Below are positions 42,561 to 51,403 of a stretch of 64,000 bases of DNA, in pieces (position 1 is the stretch's first letter; each line of letters starts with the position of its first letter). The stretch spans positions 300-64,299 of the forward strand of contig DJEW01000016.1 of assembly GCA_002431965.1 (NCBI GenBank), written 5' to 3'. Made by a program: the position numbers and the translations under genes. The notes under the pieces are model-generated. The model searched no databases and was not told the origin of the DNA. It saw only the letters and a list, made by a program, of their open reading frames with translations. The stretch comes from Clostridiales bacterium UBA5888. Its GTDB lineage: Bacteria > Bacillota > Clostridia > Oscillospirales > Oscillospiraceae.

Positions 42561-42589
42561 ATTATATCCTCAAACAAGGATATAATCAA
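42561..42589 (-). promoter_or_regulatory. fba promoter, overlapping the pfp promoter
   Basis: On the minus strand TTGATT (42589-42584) and TATAAT (42566-42561) with a 17-bp spacer. ATTATATCCT (42561-42570) and AGGATATAAT (42577-42586) are a perfect inverted repeat, so a second TATAAT at 42581-42586 points the other way. Confidence 0.75.
42581..42586 (+). promoter_or_regulatory. pfp -10 box (weak or missing -35)
   Basis: TATAAT at 42581-42586 on the plus strand, 60 bp before pfp. The bases 17-18 upstream (TTATAT/TATATT) are a poor -35. It lies within the fba promoter, so the two should exclude each other. Confidence 0.5.
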
Positions 42590-42645
42590 TACACACAATT
42601 AACAAAACAACAAAAAATTTTACAGCATACGGAGGAAAAGCAAGT

Positions 42646-43887
42646 ATGAGCAAGAAGCTTGTTGGAGCGTGTATTTTTGGGCAGTCGGGCGGACCGACTG
42701 CGGTGATCAATGCGAGTGCCTACGGCGTTATAAGAGCCGCGCTGGACGCGGAAGAGATAACAAAGGTCTATGGTGCTGCACATGGGATAAAGGGCGTCCT
42801 TGATGACAAACTTTATATCATGGATGAGGAAGACCCCGAGGAGCTCAAGCTCCTGCTGAACACCCCGTCTTCCGAGCTTGGCTCCTGCCGCTACAAAATT
42901 GCCGACCCGGAAATCGACGACACCGACTATAAGCGCATTCTTGAAATATTCAAAAAGTATGATGTACGGTACTTTTTCTATAACGGCGGCAACGACTCCA
43001 TGGACACCTGCAACAAGATAAGCCGCTACATGGAATCTGTCGGCTATGAGTGCCGCGTGATGGGCGTGCCCAAAACCATCGACAATGACCTTTTCGGCAC
43101 TGACCACTGCCCCGGCTTTGCGAGCGCTGCAAAGTATATCGCCACGTCATGCATGGAGATCAATAAAGACGCAAGAGTGTATGACAGCCCTATGATAACC
43201 GTGGTGGAAATTATGGGCCGTCATGCCGGATGGCTTGCGGCAAGCGCCGCTCTGGCAAGCGAGTTTGGCTCCGGTCCTGACCTTATTTACCTCCCCGAGT
43301 GCGACTTTGACATGGACAGGTTCATCAGCGACGTAGATGAGGTCTACAGGAAAAACGGCAAGGTTCTTGTCGCCGTGTCAGAGGGTATTCACTATTCCGA
43401 TGGCAGCTTTGTCTCTGAAGCAAAGACCTCCGCAACCGACGGCTTCGGCCATGCCCAGCTCGGCGGACTCGCCGTGATGCTGGCTCAGCGCCTTAAGGAG
43501 CACACCGGGGCGAAGGTACGCGGCATCGAGCTGAGCCTGCTGCAGCGCTGCGGCGCACACCTCGCCTCGCTGACCGACATCGAGGAAGCCTTCGGTGCAG
43601 GTAAGGCTGCGGTTGAGGCAGCAGTCAACGGCGAAACCGGTAAAATGGTCGCCTTTGAGCGCGAGATCGTAGACGGCAAATACGTCTGCAAATTCAAGCT
43701 TGTTCCCCTTTCTTCCGTTGCAAACTACGAGAAGAAAGTTCCCGCAGAGTGGATAAACGAAACCCAGAATGGGCTTACGCGCGAATTCATCGACTATGTT
43801 CTCCCTCTCATTCAGGGCGAGCCGGAAGTCCCCCGCGAGAATTCCCTCCCCAGATATGCACGCCTCAAGAAGGTCACCGCAAAGTAA
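42646..43887 (+). CDS. pfp: Diphosphate-dependent 6-phosphofructokinase
   Basis: A 413-residue phosphofructokinase. FGQSGGPTAVINAS near residue 11, YNGGNDSMDT near 108 and PKTIDNDLFGTDHCPGF near 142 are seen. ATP enzymes have GGDGS and P-G-TIDND; GGNDS and P-K-TIDND are the marks of the pyrophosphate-dependent type. It would allow reversible, PPi-driven conversion of fructose-6-phosphate. GGAGG precedes ATG 42646. Confidence 0.88.
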   Translation: MSKKLVGACIFGQSGGPTAVINASAYGVIRAALDAEEITKVYGAAHGIKGVLDDKLYIMDEEDPEELKLLLNTPSSELGSCRYKIADPEIDDTDYKRILEIFKKYDVRYFFYNGGNDSMDTCNKISRYMESVGYECRVMGVPKTIDNDLFGTDHCPGFASAAKYIATSCMEINKDARVYDSPMITVVEIMGRHAGWLAASAALASEFGSGPDLIYLPECDFDMDRFISDVDEVYRKNGKVLVAVSEGIHYSDGSFVSEAKTSATDGFGHAQLGGLAVMLAQRLKEHTGAKVRGIELSLLQRCGAHLASLTDIEEAFGAGKAAVEAAVNGETGKMVAFEREIVDGKYVCKFKLVPLSSVANYEKKVPAEWINETQNGLTREFIDYVLPLIQGEPEVPRENSLPRYARLKKVTAK

Positions 43888-43907
43888 GAACAGCATACTT
43901 TACGCGC

Positions 43908-43950
43908 ATCCCGCACTGTCCGACACGGACGGCGCGGGATCGTTTACTTC
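43908..43950 (+). terminator. Weak terminator after pfp
   Basis: ATCCCGC (43908-43914) pairs with GCGGGAT (43934-43940), inner GTCC/GGAC (43918-43921, 43927-43930), followed by a T-rich CGTTTACTTCTT. Confidence 0.55.
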
Positions 43951-44037
43951 TTCTGCATATATGGGAAACGTGGCGTTTAGTATTTATACATGAGAAAATG
44001 TAATGCATATCATGAGCATTTTCACCAAACAGAAGCA

Positions 44038-44065
44038 TTGACTTTTGTGCAAAACGTGGTATAAT
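44038..44065 (+). promoter_or_regulatory. Sigma-A promoter for the liv operon
   Basis: TTGACT at 44038-44043 and TATAAT at 44060-44065 with a 16-bp spacer. The transcript would start near 44072. Confidence 0.8.
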
Positions 44066-44077
44066 CCAGACCATCGC

Positions 44078-44109
44078 AAGGGCGCGAGACAAAGAGGTCT
44101 CGCGCCCTT
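44078..44109 (+). promoter_or_regulatory. 13-bp hairpin at the 5' end of the liv transcript
   Basis: AAGGGCGCGAGAC (44078-44090) pairs perfectly with GTCTCGCGCCCTT (44097-44109). It starts about 6 nt after the predicted transcription start. A TTTTT run comes at 44116-44120, so it could be an early terminator, but the gap makes a 5' stabilising hairpin just as likely. Confidence 0.65.
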
Positions 44110-44170
44110 CTCCTGTTTTTAAGGCATAAAGCCGGGAGAAATGCGTGTAATAAACAAGGAGGAAGAAAAA

Positions 44171-45373
44171 ATGAAAAGAAAAGCTTTTATCAGTGTGCTG
44201 CTGGGCTTGAGCATGATGCTCTCTCTCGCAGCCTGCGGCTCGGATTCCACGGCAGAAACCACGGACGATGCGGCAGATGCTGACGGAAAGATAGTTATAG
44301 GCGTTATATCGCCGAATACCGGCGCACTTGCCGCATACGGCAACGGCATTGTCACCGGCGCTGACCTTGCGGTCGAGCAGATCAACGCCGCAGGCGGCAT
44401 ACTCGGACGTGAGGTGGAACTCATCAAAACCGATGACCAGAGCGACCCGACCGAATGCCTCAACGCATTCAACTCCCTTGTTGCGCAGGGCGTTGGGCTG
44501 ATCGTCGGCTCTGCAACCTCCGGCTGCACCTCTGCAATCACGGATGCGGCAAACGAAGAGGAAGTGTGCCTGCTCTCCCCGACCGCGACGGCAGACTCCA
44601 TCACCACAGAGGATGACTTTGTGTTCCGCGCCTGCTACGCAGACAGCTTCCAGGGTGCTATTGCCGCTGCATATGCAAAGCAGAGCGGCTATGATAAAGT
44701 AGGCGTTGTTTACTGCGCGGCAGATGTTTACTCCAAGGGGCTGTATGACTCTTTTGCCAGCGCCTGCGCAAAGTACGGCATTGAGATTGTCGATGCACAG
44801 TCCACGGCATCCCTCGACGTACAGGACTATACCAACCAGTTTTCCGCAATGGTCAAGGCGGGTGTGGATTTCGTTTACGCCCCATTCTATTATGACGTCA
44901 TCGGACCTTACGTCGTTCCTCAGGCACGCGCTGCCGGATACACCGGAATCATCATGGGCGCTGACGGCTACGATACCACGCCCGATTACGTTGTAGAAGG
45001 CGCAGACCTGACGGCATTCAACAAGGTCTACTGGACAAACCATTATGATCCCTCCGACACTTCAGAGAAGGTCTCCTCTTTCGTCAAAGCGTATGAAGCA
45101 AAGTACGGCTCCATCCCCAGTGCTTTCTCCGCAACCGGCTATGACTGCGTGTATATGTACAAAGCCGCGATCGAAGCCGCAGGCTCGGACGATCCCATTG
45201 CCGTGCGTGATGCACTTGCAGATACGTCTGCCGTCTACGAATGTGTAACCGGCACATTCTCGCTTGATGAGACCGGCACGCCTGTCAAGGGCGCGGCAAT
45301 TATCTCCTTTGAGTCGGACGGCAGCAGCGTGACCTCCAAGCTTGTCGACGTTGTGACTGAGCTTCCCGAATAA
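44171..45373 (+). CDS. livJ: Branched-chain amino acid ABC transporter, substrate-binding lipoprotein
   Basis: A 400-residue type I periplasmic-binding-type protein. The lipoprotein signal ends in LSLAACGS (lipidated Cys near 24). The mature domain begins GKIVIGVISPNTGALAAYGNG and carries the Leu/Ile/Val-binding pattern (GADLAVEQINAAGGILG, DDQSDPTE). It delivers amino acids to LivHM. AAGGAGG precedes ATG 44171. A 5' hairpin and the intercistronic hairpin after it suggest it is made in excess over the permeases. Confidence 0.92.
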   Translation: MKRKAFISVLLGLSMMLSLAACGSDSTAETTDDAADADGKIVIGVISPNTGALAAYGNGIVTGADLAVEQINAAGGILGREVELIKTDDQSDPTECLNAFNSLVAQGVGLIVGSATSGCTSAITDAANEEEVCLLSPTATADSITTEDDFVFRACYADSFQGAIAAAYAKQSGYDKVGVVYCAADVYSKGLYDSFASACAKYGIEIVDAQSTASLDVQDYTNQFSAMVKAGVDFVYAPFYYDVIGPYVVPQARAAGYTGIIMGADGYDTTPDYVVEGADLTAFNKVYWTNHYDPSDTSEKVSSFVKAYEAKYGSIPSAFSATGYDCVYMYKAAIEAAGSDDPIAVRDALADTSAVYECVTGTFSLDETGTPVKGAAIISFESDGSSVTSKLVDVVTELPE

Positions 45374-45384
45374 TAATTAACCCT

Positions 45385-45416
45385 CCGCCCAGAGCCGCAG
45401 CGCGGCTCTGGGGCGG
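45385..45416 (+). promoter_or_regulatory. Intercistronic stabilising hairpin between livJ and livH
   Basis: CCGCCC (45385-45390) pairs with GGGCGG (45411-45416) and GAGCCGC (45392-45398) with GCGGCTC (45402-45408). No T run follows. Such hairpins after binding-protein genes commonly protect the upstream mRNA. Confidence 0.7.
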
Positions 45417-45465
45417 AAGCGCAAATCAGAGTATCAAACTTCAGAGAAGAGAGAGGATGTGCGCT

Positions 45466-46362
45466 GTGAGTACATTTTTTCAGACGCTTATCGTCGGGCT
45501 TCGTCTTGGCAGCATTTACGCGCTTATCGCGTTGGGCTACACGATGGTCTACGGTATCATAAGACTTATAAATTTTGCCCACGGTGATTTCATCATGGTG
45601 GGCGGCTACACGATGATTTTTGCAATTCCGGCAGTGTTGGCACTCGGACTTCCGGCATGGGTTTCCGTCATTGCGGCAATCGCTGTGTGTGTGCTCGTAG
45701 GCATGGCGACGGAGCTGATCGCATACAGGCCAGTCAGAAAGAAAGGCACGGCAATGACAGCGCTTATCACCGCCATCGCAATGAGTCTCTTTCTTGAAAA
45801 CCTTGCGCAGGCCATCCCCGCTATCGGTCCGAACCCTAAGGTTGCAAGCCAGATATTTGCCTCCGGCGGCATAAGCATAGGCTCTGTAACCATGGAGTAC
45901 ACCACGATCATCACGATCGTCATCAGCGCTGTAGTTATGATCGTGCTCTATGAGTTCACGCAGAAGACGCGCCTTGGCCGCGCAATGCGCTGCGTCTCCG
46001 AGGATAAGGCGGCTGCAACACTTATGGGCATCAATGTCAACCGCACCATACTTCTCACCTTTGCCATTGGTTCCGGGCTTGCGGCTGTTGCGGCACTGAT
46101 GTATATGGCGCAGTATCCAAAGGTTTACACGACCATGGGTTCACTTCTCGGTCTGAAGGCATTTGTATCCGCCGTTCTCGGCGGCATCGGCATTATCCCG
46201 GGCGCGGTGCTCGGCGGTATCGTAATAGGGCTTGTGGAATCGTTCACCACAAGCTATATATCCTCCAGCATGGCTGACACATTCGTGTTCCTCATTCTCA
46301 TCATTGTTCTTGTCATCAAGCCCGCCGGTATACTGGGCAGAAACGCAGGTGAAAAGGTATGA
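45466..46362 (+). CDS. livH: Branched-chain amino acid ABC transporter permease LivH
   Basis: A 298-residue permease with about eight transmembrane segments and the LivH opening GSIYALIALGYTMVYGIIRLINFAHGD, plus the EAA-like cytoplasmic loop near KAFVSAVLGGIGIIPGAVLG. GTG 45466 has AGAGAGG at good spacing; ATG 45457 is too close to it. It overlaps livM by 4 bp. Confidence 0.93.
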   Translation: MSTFFQTLIVGLRLGSIYALIALGYTMVYGIIRLINFAHGDFIMVGGYTMIFAIPAVLALGLPAWVSVIAAIAVCVLVGMATELIAYRPVRKKGTAMTALITAIAMSLFLENLAQAIPAIGPNPKVASQIFASGGISIGSVTMEYTTIITIVISAVVMIVLYEFTQKTRLGRAMRCVSEDKAAATLMGINVNRTILLTFAIGSGLAAVAALMYMAQYPKVYTTMGSLLGLKAFVSAVLGGIGIIPGAVLGGIVIGLVESFTTSYISSSMADTFVFLILIIVLVIKPAGILGRNAGEKV

Positions 46363-47510
46363 AAAAAAGCAAAACCGCGCACGGTTATTTTCTCAACACC
46401 GCAGTTATTGTCATACTCTTCACGGTCTTTCAGATCATCACCGCCTTGCTTGGCAGCACGAGCGCTTTCAAGCTTGTGCTCGCACCGTGCCTGTGGCAGT
46501 GCTGCTATCTCATAATTCTCGCCGCGTCACTCAACCTTGTGCTGGGCTTTCTCGGTCAGCTGTCTCTCGGACATTGCGGCTTCATGGCAATCGGTGCTTA
46601 CACTGCCGCACTTATCAGTCTCGCTTGCGAACGTGCAGGAGTGTTTGAGGATCAAAAGGGCGCGGCATTTATCCTCGTCCTTTTCGGCTGCATACTTGCA
46701 GCGGGTCTGCTCGCGGCGCTCGTCGGTCTGCTGCTTGGCATACCGGCGCTGCGTCTCAAAGGCGACTATCTTGCAATCATCACGCTTGGCTTCGGCATGA
46801 TAATCATCAACGTGATAAACAACCTGCCGTTCTGCGGGCAGGACGGTCTCTCCCTCGGCTCTGCCGCCGCATCGCTGTATAAAAATGGGCTCGGCTTCGG
46901 CAGCAAGGGCAAGGTAACGTATCTGTGGGCTGCAATACTTGTGACCATTATATGCCTGACGCTGATGTTCATGTTTGTGCGTTCCAAATACGGCCGCGCA
47001 ATACGCGCGATACGCGATGACGAAATCGCCGCATCTTCTTCCGGTATCAACACCTCTTTTTATAAGGTGCTCACATTCACCTACTCGGCATTCTTTGCCG
47101 GGATCGCGGGCGCGCTGTACGCCTGTGCAAACGCGACGCTCTCAACAGCGTCCTTCGCTTTCACAAACAGTGGAATACTCAACTCCACATTTGTTGTCGT
47201 AATGGTCGTGCTCGGCGGCATGGGGTCGATGACCGGATCTGTCGTCGCGGCAGTAATAATGTTCCTTGTCAACTATGAGATAAAGAACGGCGCATGGGTC
47301 GCGTCGCTCCCTTCCTCCGTCAGTGGCATATTTGAGTATCCAATGCTCGTTTATGCGCTGGTATTGATAATCGTTATAATGTTCCGCCCCAAGGGCATAT
47401 TCGGCAGTTATGAGTTCTCGCTGCAAAATCTCATTCCGGATATAAAGTCGGTGCACGCAGCACGCGCTGCGGAAAAGAAAGAGCGTAAGGAGGCGGCAAA
47501 CCATGGCTGA
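46359..47510 (+). CDS. livM: Branched-chain amino acid ABC transporter permease LivM
   Basis: A 383-residue permease with about nine to ten transmembrane segments. LNLVLGFLGQLSLGHCGFMAIGAY near residue 55 and the loop FVVVMVVLGGMGSMTGSVVAA near 288 are typical of LivM. The basic C-terminal tail is cytoplasmic. Its stop overlaps the livG start by 8 bp. Confidence 0.93.
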   Translation: MKKSKTAHGYFLNTAVIVILFTVFQIITALLGSTSAFKLVLAPCLWQCCYLIILAASLNLVLGFLGQLSLGHCGFMAIGAYTAALISLACERAGVFEDQKGAAFILVLFGCILAAGLLAALVGLLLGIPALRLKGDYLAIITLGFGMIIINVINNLPFCGQDGLSLGSAAASLYKNGLGFGSKGKVTYLWAAILVTIICLTLMFMFVRSKYGRAIRAIRDDEIAASSSGINTSFYKVLTFTYSAFFAGIAGALYACANATLSTASFAFTNSGILNSTFVVVMVVLGGMGSMTGSVVAAVIMFLVNYEIKNGAWVASLPSSVSGIFEYPMLVYALVLIIVIMFRPKGIFGSYEFSLQNLIPDIKSVHAARAAEKKERKEAANHG

Positions 47511-48279
47511 AAGCGAAAGGGTTCCCGTGCTTGAAACGCGCAAACTCGGCATAAGCTTCGGCGGTCTCAAGGCAGTCAATGACTTCAACATAAAAATATA
47601 TGAGGGCGAGCTTGTCGGGCTAATCGGTCCGAACGGCGCCGGCAAGACCACGGTTTTTAATCTGCTTACGGGCGTTTATGTGCCAACCGAGGGCACTGTC
47701 ATGCTCAACGGCGTGCCCCTCAACGGCAAAAAATCGTACCAGTTCGTCGAGGCAGGAATCGCACGCACGTTCCAGAACATTCGGCTTTTCAAAGATATGA
47801 CGGTTATCGAAAATGTCAAAGCGGCGTTTACCAAAGATATACATTATAATCTCTTTGACGCCAGCTTGCGCACACCGAAGTTCTGGAAGGCTGAACGCGA
47901 GACGACAGAGAAAGCCATGGAGCTTTTGAAGCTGTGCCGGCTTGACGATGTGGCGGATGTGCCGGCATCGGGTCTCCCATACGGTCGCCAGCGCAAGCTG
48001 GAGATTGCCAGAGCGCTTGCAACAGATATGAAGGTGCTGTTGCTTGATGAACCGGCCGCCGGCATGAACCCCACGGAGACTGCCGAGCTCGTTGACTGCA
48101 TCAACACGATACGCGACCGCTTTGGCGTGGCGATATTGCTCATTGAGCACGACATGTCGCTCGTGATGAACGTATGCCAGCGTATACAGGTGATAGACTA
48201 TGGGCAGACGATCGCCGCCGGTCTTCCGGAAGAGATTGCGAAGAACCCCAGGGTCGTCGCGGCGTATCTTGGCACATGA
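47503..48279 (+). CDS. livG: Branched-chain amino acid ABC transporter ATPase LivG
   Basis: A 258-residue ABC ATPase. Walker A GPNGAGKTTVFNLLTG lies near residue 42, the signature LPYGRQRKLEIARALA near 155, Walker B VLLLDEPAAGMNPTE near 179. The ending ...NPRVVAAYLGT is typical of LivG. It pairs with LivF as the two nucleotide-binding subunits. Confidence 0.94.
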   Translation: MAESERVPVLETRKLGISFGGLKAVNDFNIKIYEGELVGLIGPNGAGKTTVFNLLTGVYVPTEGTVMLNGVPLNGKKSYQFVEAGIARTFQNIRLFKDMTVIENVKAAFTKDIHYNLFDASLRTPKFWKAERETTEKAMELLKLCRLDDVADVPASGLPYGRQRKLEIARALATDMKVLLLDEPAAGMNPTETAELVDCINTIRDRFGVAILLIEHDMSLVMNVCQRIQVIDYGQTIAAGLPEEIAKNPRVVAAYLGT

Positions 48280-48292
48280 GGAGGAGATAAAA

Positions 48293-48997
48293 ATGCTTGA
48301 GATAAAGGATCTGAATGTGTTCTACGGCGCGGTGCACGCGATAAAGGGCATATCTCTGAACGTTGAGCAGGGAGAGCTTGTCTCTCTGATCGGTGCAAAC
48401 GGCGCCGGTAAAACCACAACGCTGCACGCTATCTCCGGGCTTATCCCCTCCGCCTCCGGCACGATCGAGCTGGACGGACACAACCTGCAAAAGACTCCGC
48501 CCGACAGGATAATCTCGCTCGGGCTTGCACATGTTCCCGAGGGGCGTCATGTGTTCGCACGCATGACGGTTGAGGAAAATCTGCGCATGGGCGCGTACAT
48601 TATCCGCGACGCTCAAAAGATTAACAAAAACCTTGAGATGGTGTACTCACATTTTCCGCGGTTAAGGGAGCGCCGCCGTCAGCTCGCCGGAACGCTCTCC
48701 GGCGGTGAACAGCAGATGCTTGCCACCGGGCGCGCGCTGATGACGGATCCGTCGATCGTTCTTATGGACGAGCCGTCAATGGGGCTTTCGCCGCTTCTGG
48801 TGAAAGAAATATTTGCCATTATCCGGGAGCTGCACGAGAGCGGGATAACTATTCTTCTTGTCGAGCAGAACGCAAAGATGGCACTTGCCGTGTCTGACAG
48901 GGCATATGTGCTGGAGACAGGCAAAATATCCATGTCCGGAAATGCGGCTGAACTCGCCGAGGATGACCGGGTACGCAAGGCGTACCTCGGTGCATAA
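48293..48997 (+). CDS. livF: Branched-chain amino acid ABC transporter ATPase LivF
   Basis: A 234-residue ABC ATPase. Walker A GANGAGKTTTLHAISG lies near residue 35, the signature LSGGEQQMLATGRALM near 137, Walker B VLMDEPSMGLSP near 158. GAGGAG precedes ATG 48293. It ends VRKAYLGA as LivF proteins do. Confidence 0.94.
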   Translation: MLEIKDLNVFYGAVHAIKGISLNVEQGELVSLIGANGAGKTTTLHAISGLIPSASGTIELDGHNLQKTPPDRIISLGLAHVPEGRHVFARMTVEENLRMGAYIIRDAQKINKNLEMVYSHFPRLRERRRQLAGTLSGGEQQMLATGRALMTDPSIVLMDEPSMGLSPLLVKEIFAIIRELHESGITILLVEQNAKMALAVSDRAYVLETGKISMSGNAAELAEDDRVRKAYLGA

Positions 48998-49011
48998 GGA
49001 GAGGTGTGCAT

Positions 49012-49638
49012 ATGGGAAAATTCATAATAACCGTCGCACGTGAGACCGGCAGCGGCGGGCACAACATCACAAGAAAGCTGTCGGACGCGCTGAATGTGCC
49101 TTATTATGACCGTGACCTCCTTCGCCGCGCATCAGAGGTGAGCGGAATAAACGAAGGCTTGTTCGGGCGGGCGGACGAGCGCATCGGCTTCAGACAAATG
49201 ATCTCCGCGGCGGAAAAGGTATACACCGGTGATATCCTTCCTCCGGACAGCGACGATTATATATCCACAGCCAATCTCTTCGCTTTTCAGGCAAAAATAA
49301 TAAAAGAGCTTGCCCAACAGGAGAGCTGCATTATCCTTGGGCGCTGCGGGAACTACCTGCTTGACGGTGTTGACGGCGTGCTGCGCGTATTTATTCACGC
49401 CCCGCTTGAAAGCCGCATAGCCCGCGTCGCGTCCTATTCCCTGGCGTGGTCAGAGCGCGAGGTCGCGCGGCATATCCGTGTTGAGGATAAGCGCCGCGCC
49501 GCGTACTATCACTACTATACCGGTGAGGAATGGCGCGATGCGGGGGCGTATGATCTGTCTCTCGACTCGGAAAAGCTTGGTGAGGACGGCTGCGTGGAGC
49601 TTATAATGCAGGTGCTGCCGCTGTACGGCGCGAAGTGA
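49012..49638 (+). CDS. Cytidylate kinase-like family protein
   Basis: A 208-residue P-loop protein of the cytidylate-kinase-like family. It starts with IITVARETGSGGHNITRKLSDAL and has IILGRCGNYLL near residue 108, then RVFIHAPLESRIARVA. The nucleotide-binding loop, GSGGHN, lacks the usual GKS/T lysine, as is normal for this family. Its substrate is unknown. It lies 14 bp after livF and is probably expressed with the transporter. Confidence 0.82.
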   Translation: MGKFIITVARETGSGGHNITRKLSDALNVPYYDRDLLRRASEVSGINEGLFGRADERIGFRQMISAAEKVYTGDILPPDSDDYISTANLFAFQAKIIKELAQQESCIILGRCGNYLLDGVDGVLRVFIHAPLESRIARVASYSLAWSEREVARHIRVEDKRRAAYYHYYTGEEWRDAGAYDLSLDSEKLGEDGCVELIMQVLPLYGAK

Positions 49639-49643
49639 TGGCT

Positions 49644-49686
49644 AAAAAGAGCACACGGATTCTTTGTCATCCGTGTGCTCTTTTGC
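49644..49686. terminator. Bidirectional terminator between CMPK-like and VWA genes
   Basis: AAAAGAGCACACGGAT (49645-49660) pairs with ATCCGTGTGCTCTTTT (49669-49684). It ends the liv operon and the MoxR/VWA operon. Confidence 0.92.
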
Positions 49687-49690
49687 CGTC

Positions 49691-51403
49691 TTACAAGTTT
49701 TTTATCTGGTTTTGTATCAGCTTGCCCACCGTATCCGCGAGCATATCCAGCGATTGTATGCGTGCAAAGTCGCGCCCATAAACGGTCTTTGCCGAGGGCA
49801 GATCCTCGTCGTCGCCCGTGAAAACGCAGACAACGGATATTCCGTCCGCCCGTGCGCGGCGCACCTCAAGCGCGCTGTCGGTGACGCCCGCAGCCTGCTC
49901 GTACGGCTCTGCCTCTCCGCCCGTCTTCGACGGTATCTTCACAACGTCGTTCGGCTTCACATCCGAAAGGACAATCAGCAGCTTGTGCTCATATGAGGAC
50001 GAATTCATCAGGTAGTGCGCGGCTGAGATCGCAAGTCCATCGCGGTTGCAGCCGTTGGAAACATATTCAAATATACGCCGGTTATCCTGCGGTTTATCAT
50101 AATCGCGGAAGATACGTACGATCGTATAACCCGTCATTGAGCAAAATGACATCACTCGGCACGGTATAGAGCATGCCGTGAGGCTTTCGGCTATCATATA
50201 CCCCTGCGCCGAGACAATTTCCTGCCGTGATTTCTGCGAGGTTGAAGCGTCGAGCAGAATATCAACGGAAAGATCGCCCATATCGTCCTGCTCGTTTTTT
50301 ATGAACACCTTTTCATCGTTCAGTACCGCAGCGCGCCAGGCAAGCGTCCCGTTTATCCGCCCGGAGTTTGCCTTAACCGGCGCTGGCTGAAGATGCAGCA
50401 GAACAGAATTCTGTATCTTCGCGGTCAGCTTTGATATTGCAAGGCGGTTTTGCGCGCGCCGCGCGGCATAGCTGGCGCGGTTTTTTTCTATCTGCGCCGC
50501 CTCGCGCTGACGCGAAAGCGCCTCAAAACCGTTTTGTATCTTTGCAGCATCCGGTCGATCTCCGCGCGTAAAAAGCAGGTGGCACATGGCGTGACTGCCG
50601 GCGCAGAGCTTTTTCTCCATGTCATTTGTCTGCCGCGGAGAGAACGCGCTTTTACCGTATTTAGTCTCCATGAATTCACGCAGCTCGCTTTCGGTCATCT
50701 TTGTGCGCAGCTGCACATCCTGCTGCTGCCCAGCGCCTGAGCCGCCGTAGGCGTTCTCCGGATGCTCGGCGATGCCTATGCCGAACTTATGAAATGCGCC
50801 GCTCCCCTGCTTTTTGCCGCGCTTATGCAGCGCCGGGGTTATGAGATGCCGTTTAGCGCGCCTGCGCTCCTCTGTGCTTATTTGAAACCAGCATTCAAAG
50901 AGCTGCTTTGTGCGCGCAACGATTTCCTCCGTGGTCATGTCCGGCGTGAATTCCAGCTCGTCCAGCAGCTTCCGGTCATAACCGTTCAGCTCCGGTTCTT
51001 TGCCGAGTACACGCATGAAATGCGCGAGGCTGAGAGCCTCATATAAATGGTAATCATCGTGCCCGGCAAAGCTTTTCACAGCGGCACGGGCATAGCTGGC
51101 GCGCAGCCCGGCAAGCGCAGGGCGCTGCGGAAGCTCAAGCTGATAGATGCTGTTCTCCAGCCCCAGCCAAAAAAGACCCTCGTATTCGTCCGCCTCCTCA
51201 TACTGCTCAAACGCGCGAAAAAGCGGCACAAACTGTGCATAGTCATAATGCTTTCTTGCCGCGCCGAGAATGCAGTTCCAGTAGAGGTCAGCATTGCCCT
51301 CGCTGTCATACGCCTTAAAATCCGGTTGAAAATCATAGCGCCCCGCGCAGTTCCATATAATATTTAAAGCGCGCTTCTTCTGAAGCTCCGATATAGTGAC
51401 CAT
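49691..51403 (-). CDS. VWA-domain protein, partner of MoxR-type ATPase
   Basis: A 570-residue cytoplasmic protein. The helical N-terminal two-thirds is family-specific. The C-terminal third is a von Willebrand A domain with the metal-site motif DASTS (near 388) and a later LLIVLSDVKPND near 480. Proteins of this sort work with MoxR AAA+ ATPases, often to insert metals or assemble complexes; the client here is unknown. It starts directly after the MoxR stop with no gap. Confidence 0.85.
   Translation of the reverse strand: MVTISELQKKRALNIIWNCAGRYDFQPDFKAYDSEGNADLYWNCILGAARKHYDYAQFVPLFRAFEQYEEADEYEGLFWLGLENSIYQLELPQRPALAGLRASYARAAVKSFAGHDDYHLYEALSLAHFMRVLGKEPELNGYDRKLLDELEFTPDMTTEEIVARTKQLFECWFQISTEERRRAKRHLITPALHKRGKKQGSGAFHKFGIGIAEHPENAYGGSGAGQQQDVQLRTKMTESELREFMETKYGKSAFSPRQTNDMEKKLCAGSHAMCHLLFTRGDRPDAAKIQNGFEALSRQREAAQIEKNRASYAARRAQNRLAISKLTAKIQNSVLLHLQPAPVKANSGRINGTLAWRAAVLNDEKVFIKNEQDDMGDLSVDILLDASTSQKSRQEIVSAQGYMIAESLTACSIPCRVMSFCSMTGYTIVRIFRDYDKPQDNRRIFEYVSNGCNRDGLAISAAHYLMNSSSYEHKLLIVLSDVKPNDVVKIPSKTGGEAEPYEQAAGVTDSALEVRRARADGISVVCVFTGDDEDLPSAKTVYGRDFARIQSLDMLADTVGKLIQNQIKNL

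Noticed and set aside
44066..44170. T-box or amino-acid leader for the liv operon
   Set aside because: Only about 100 nt between start and livJ, no specifier or T-box core, and the hairpin is too close to the 5' end.
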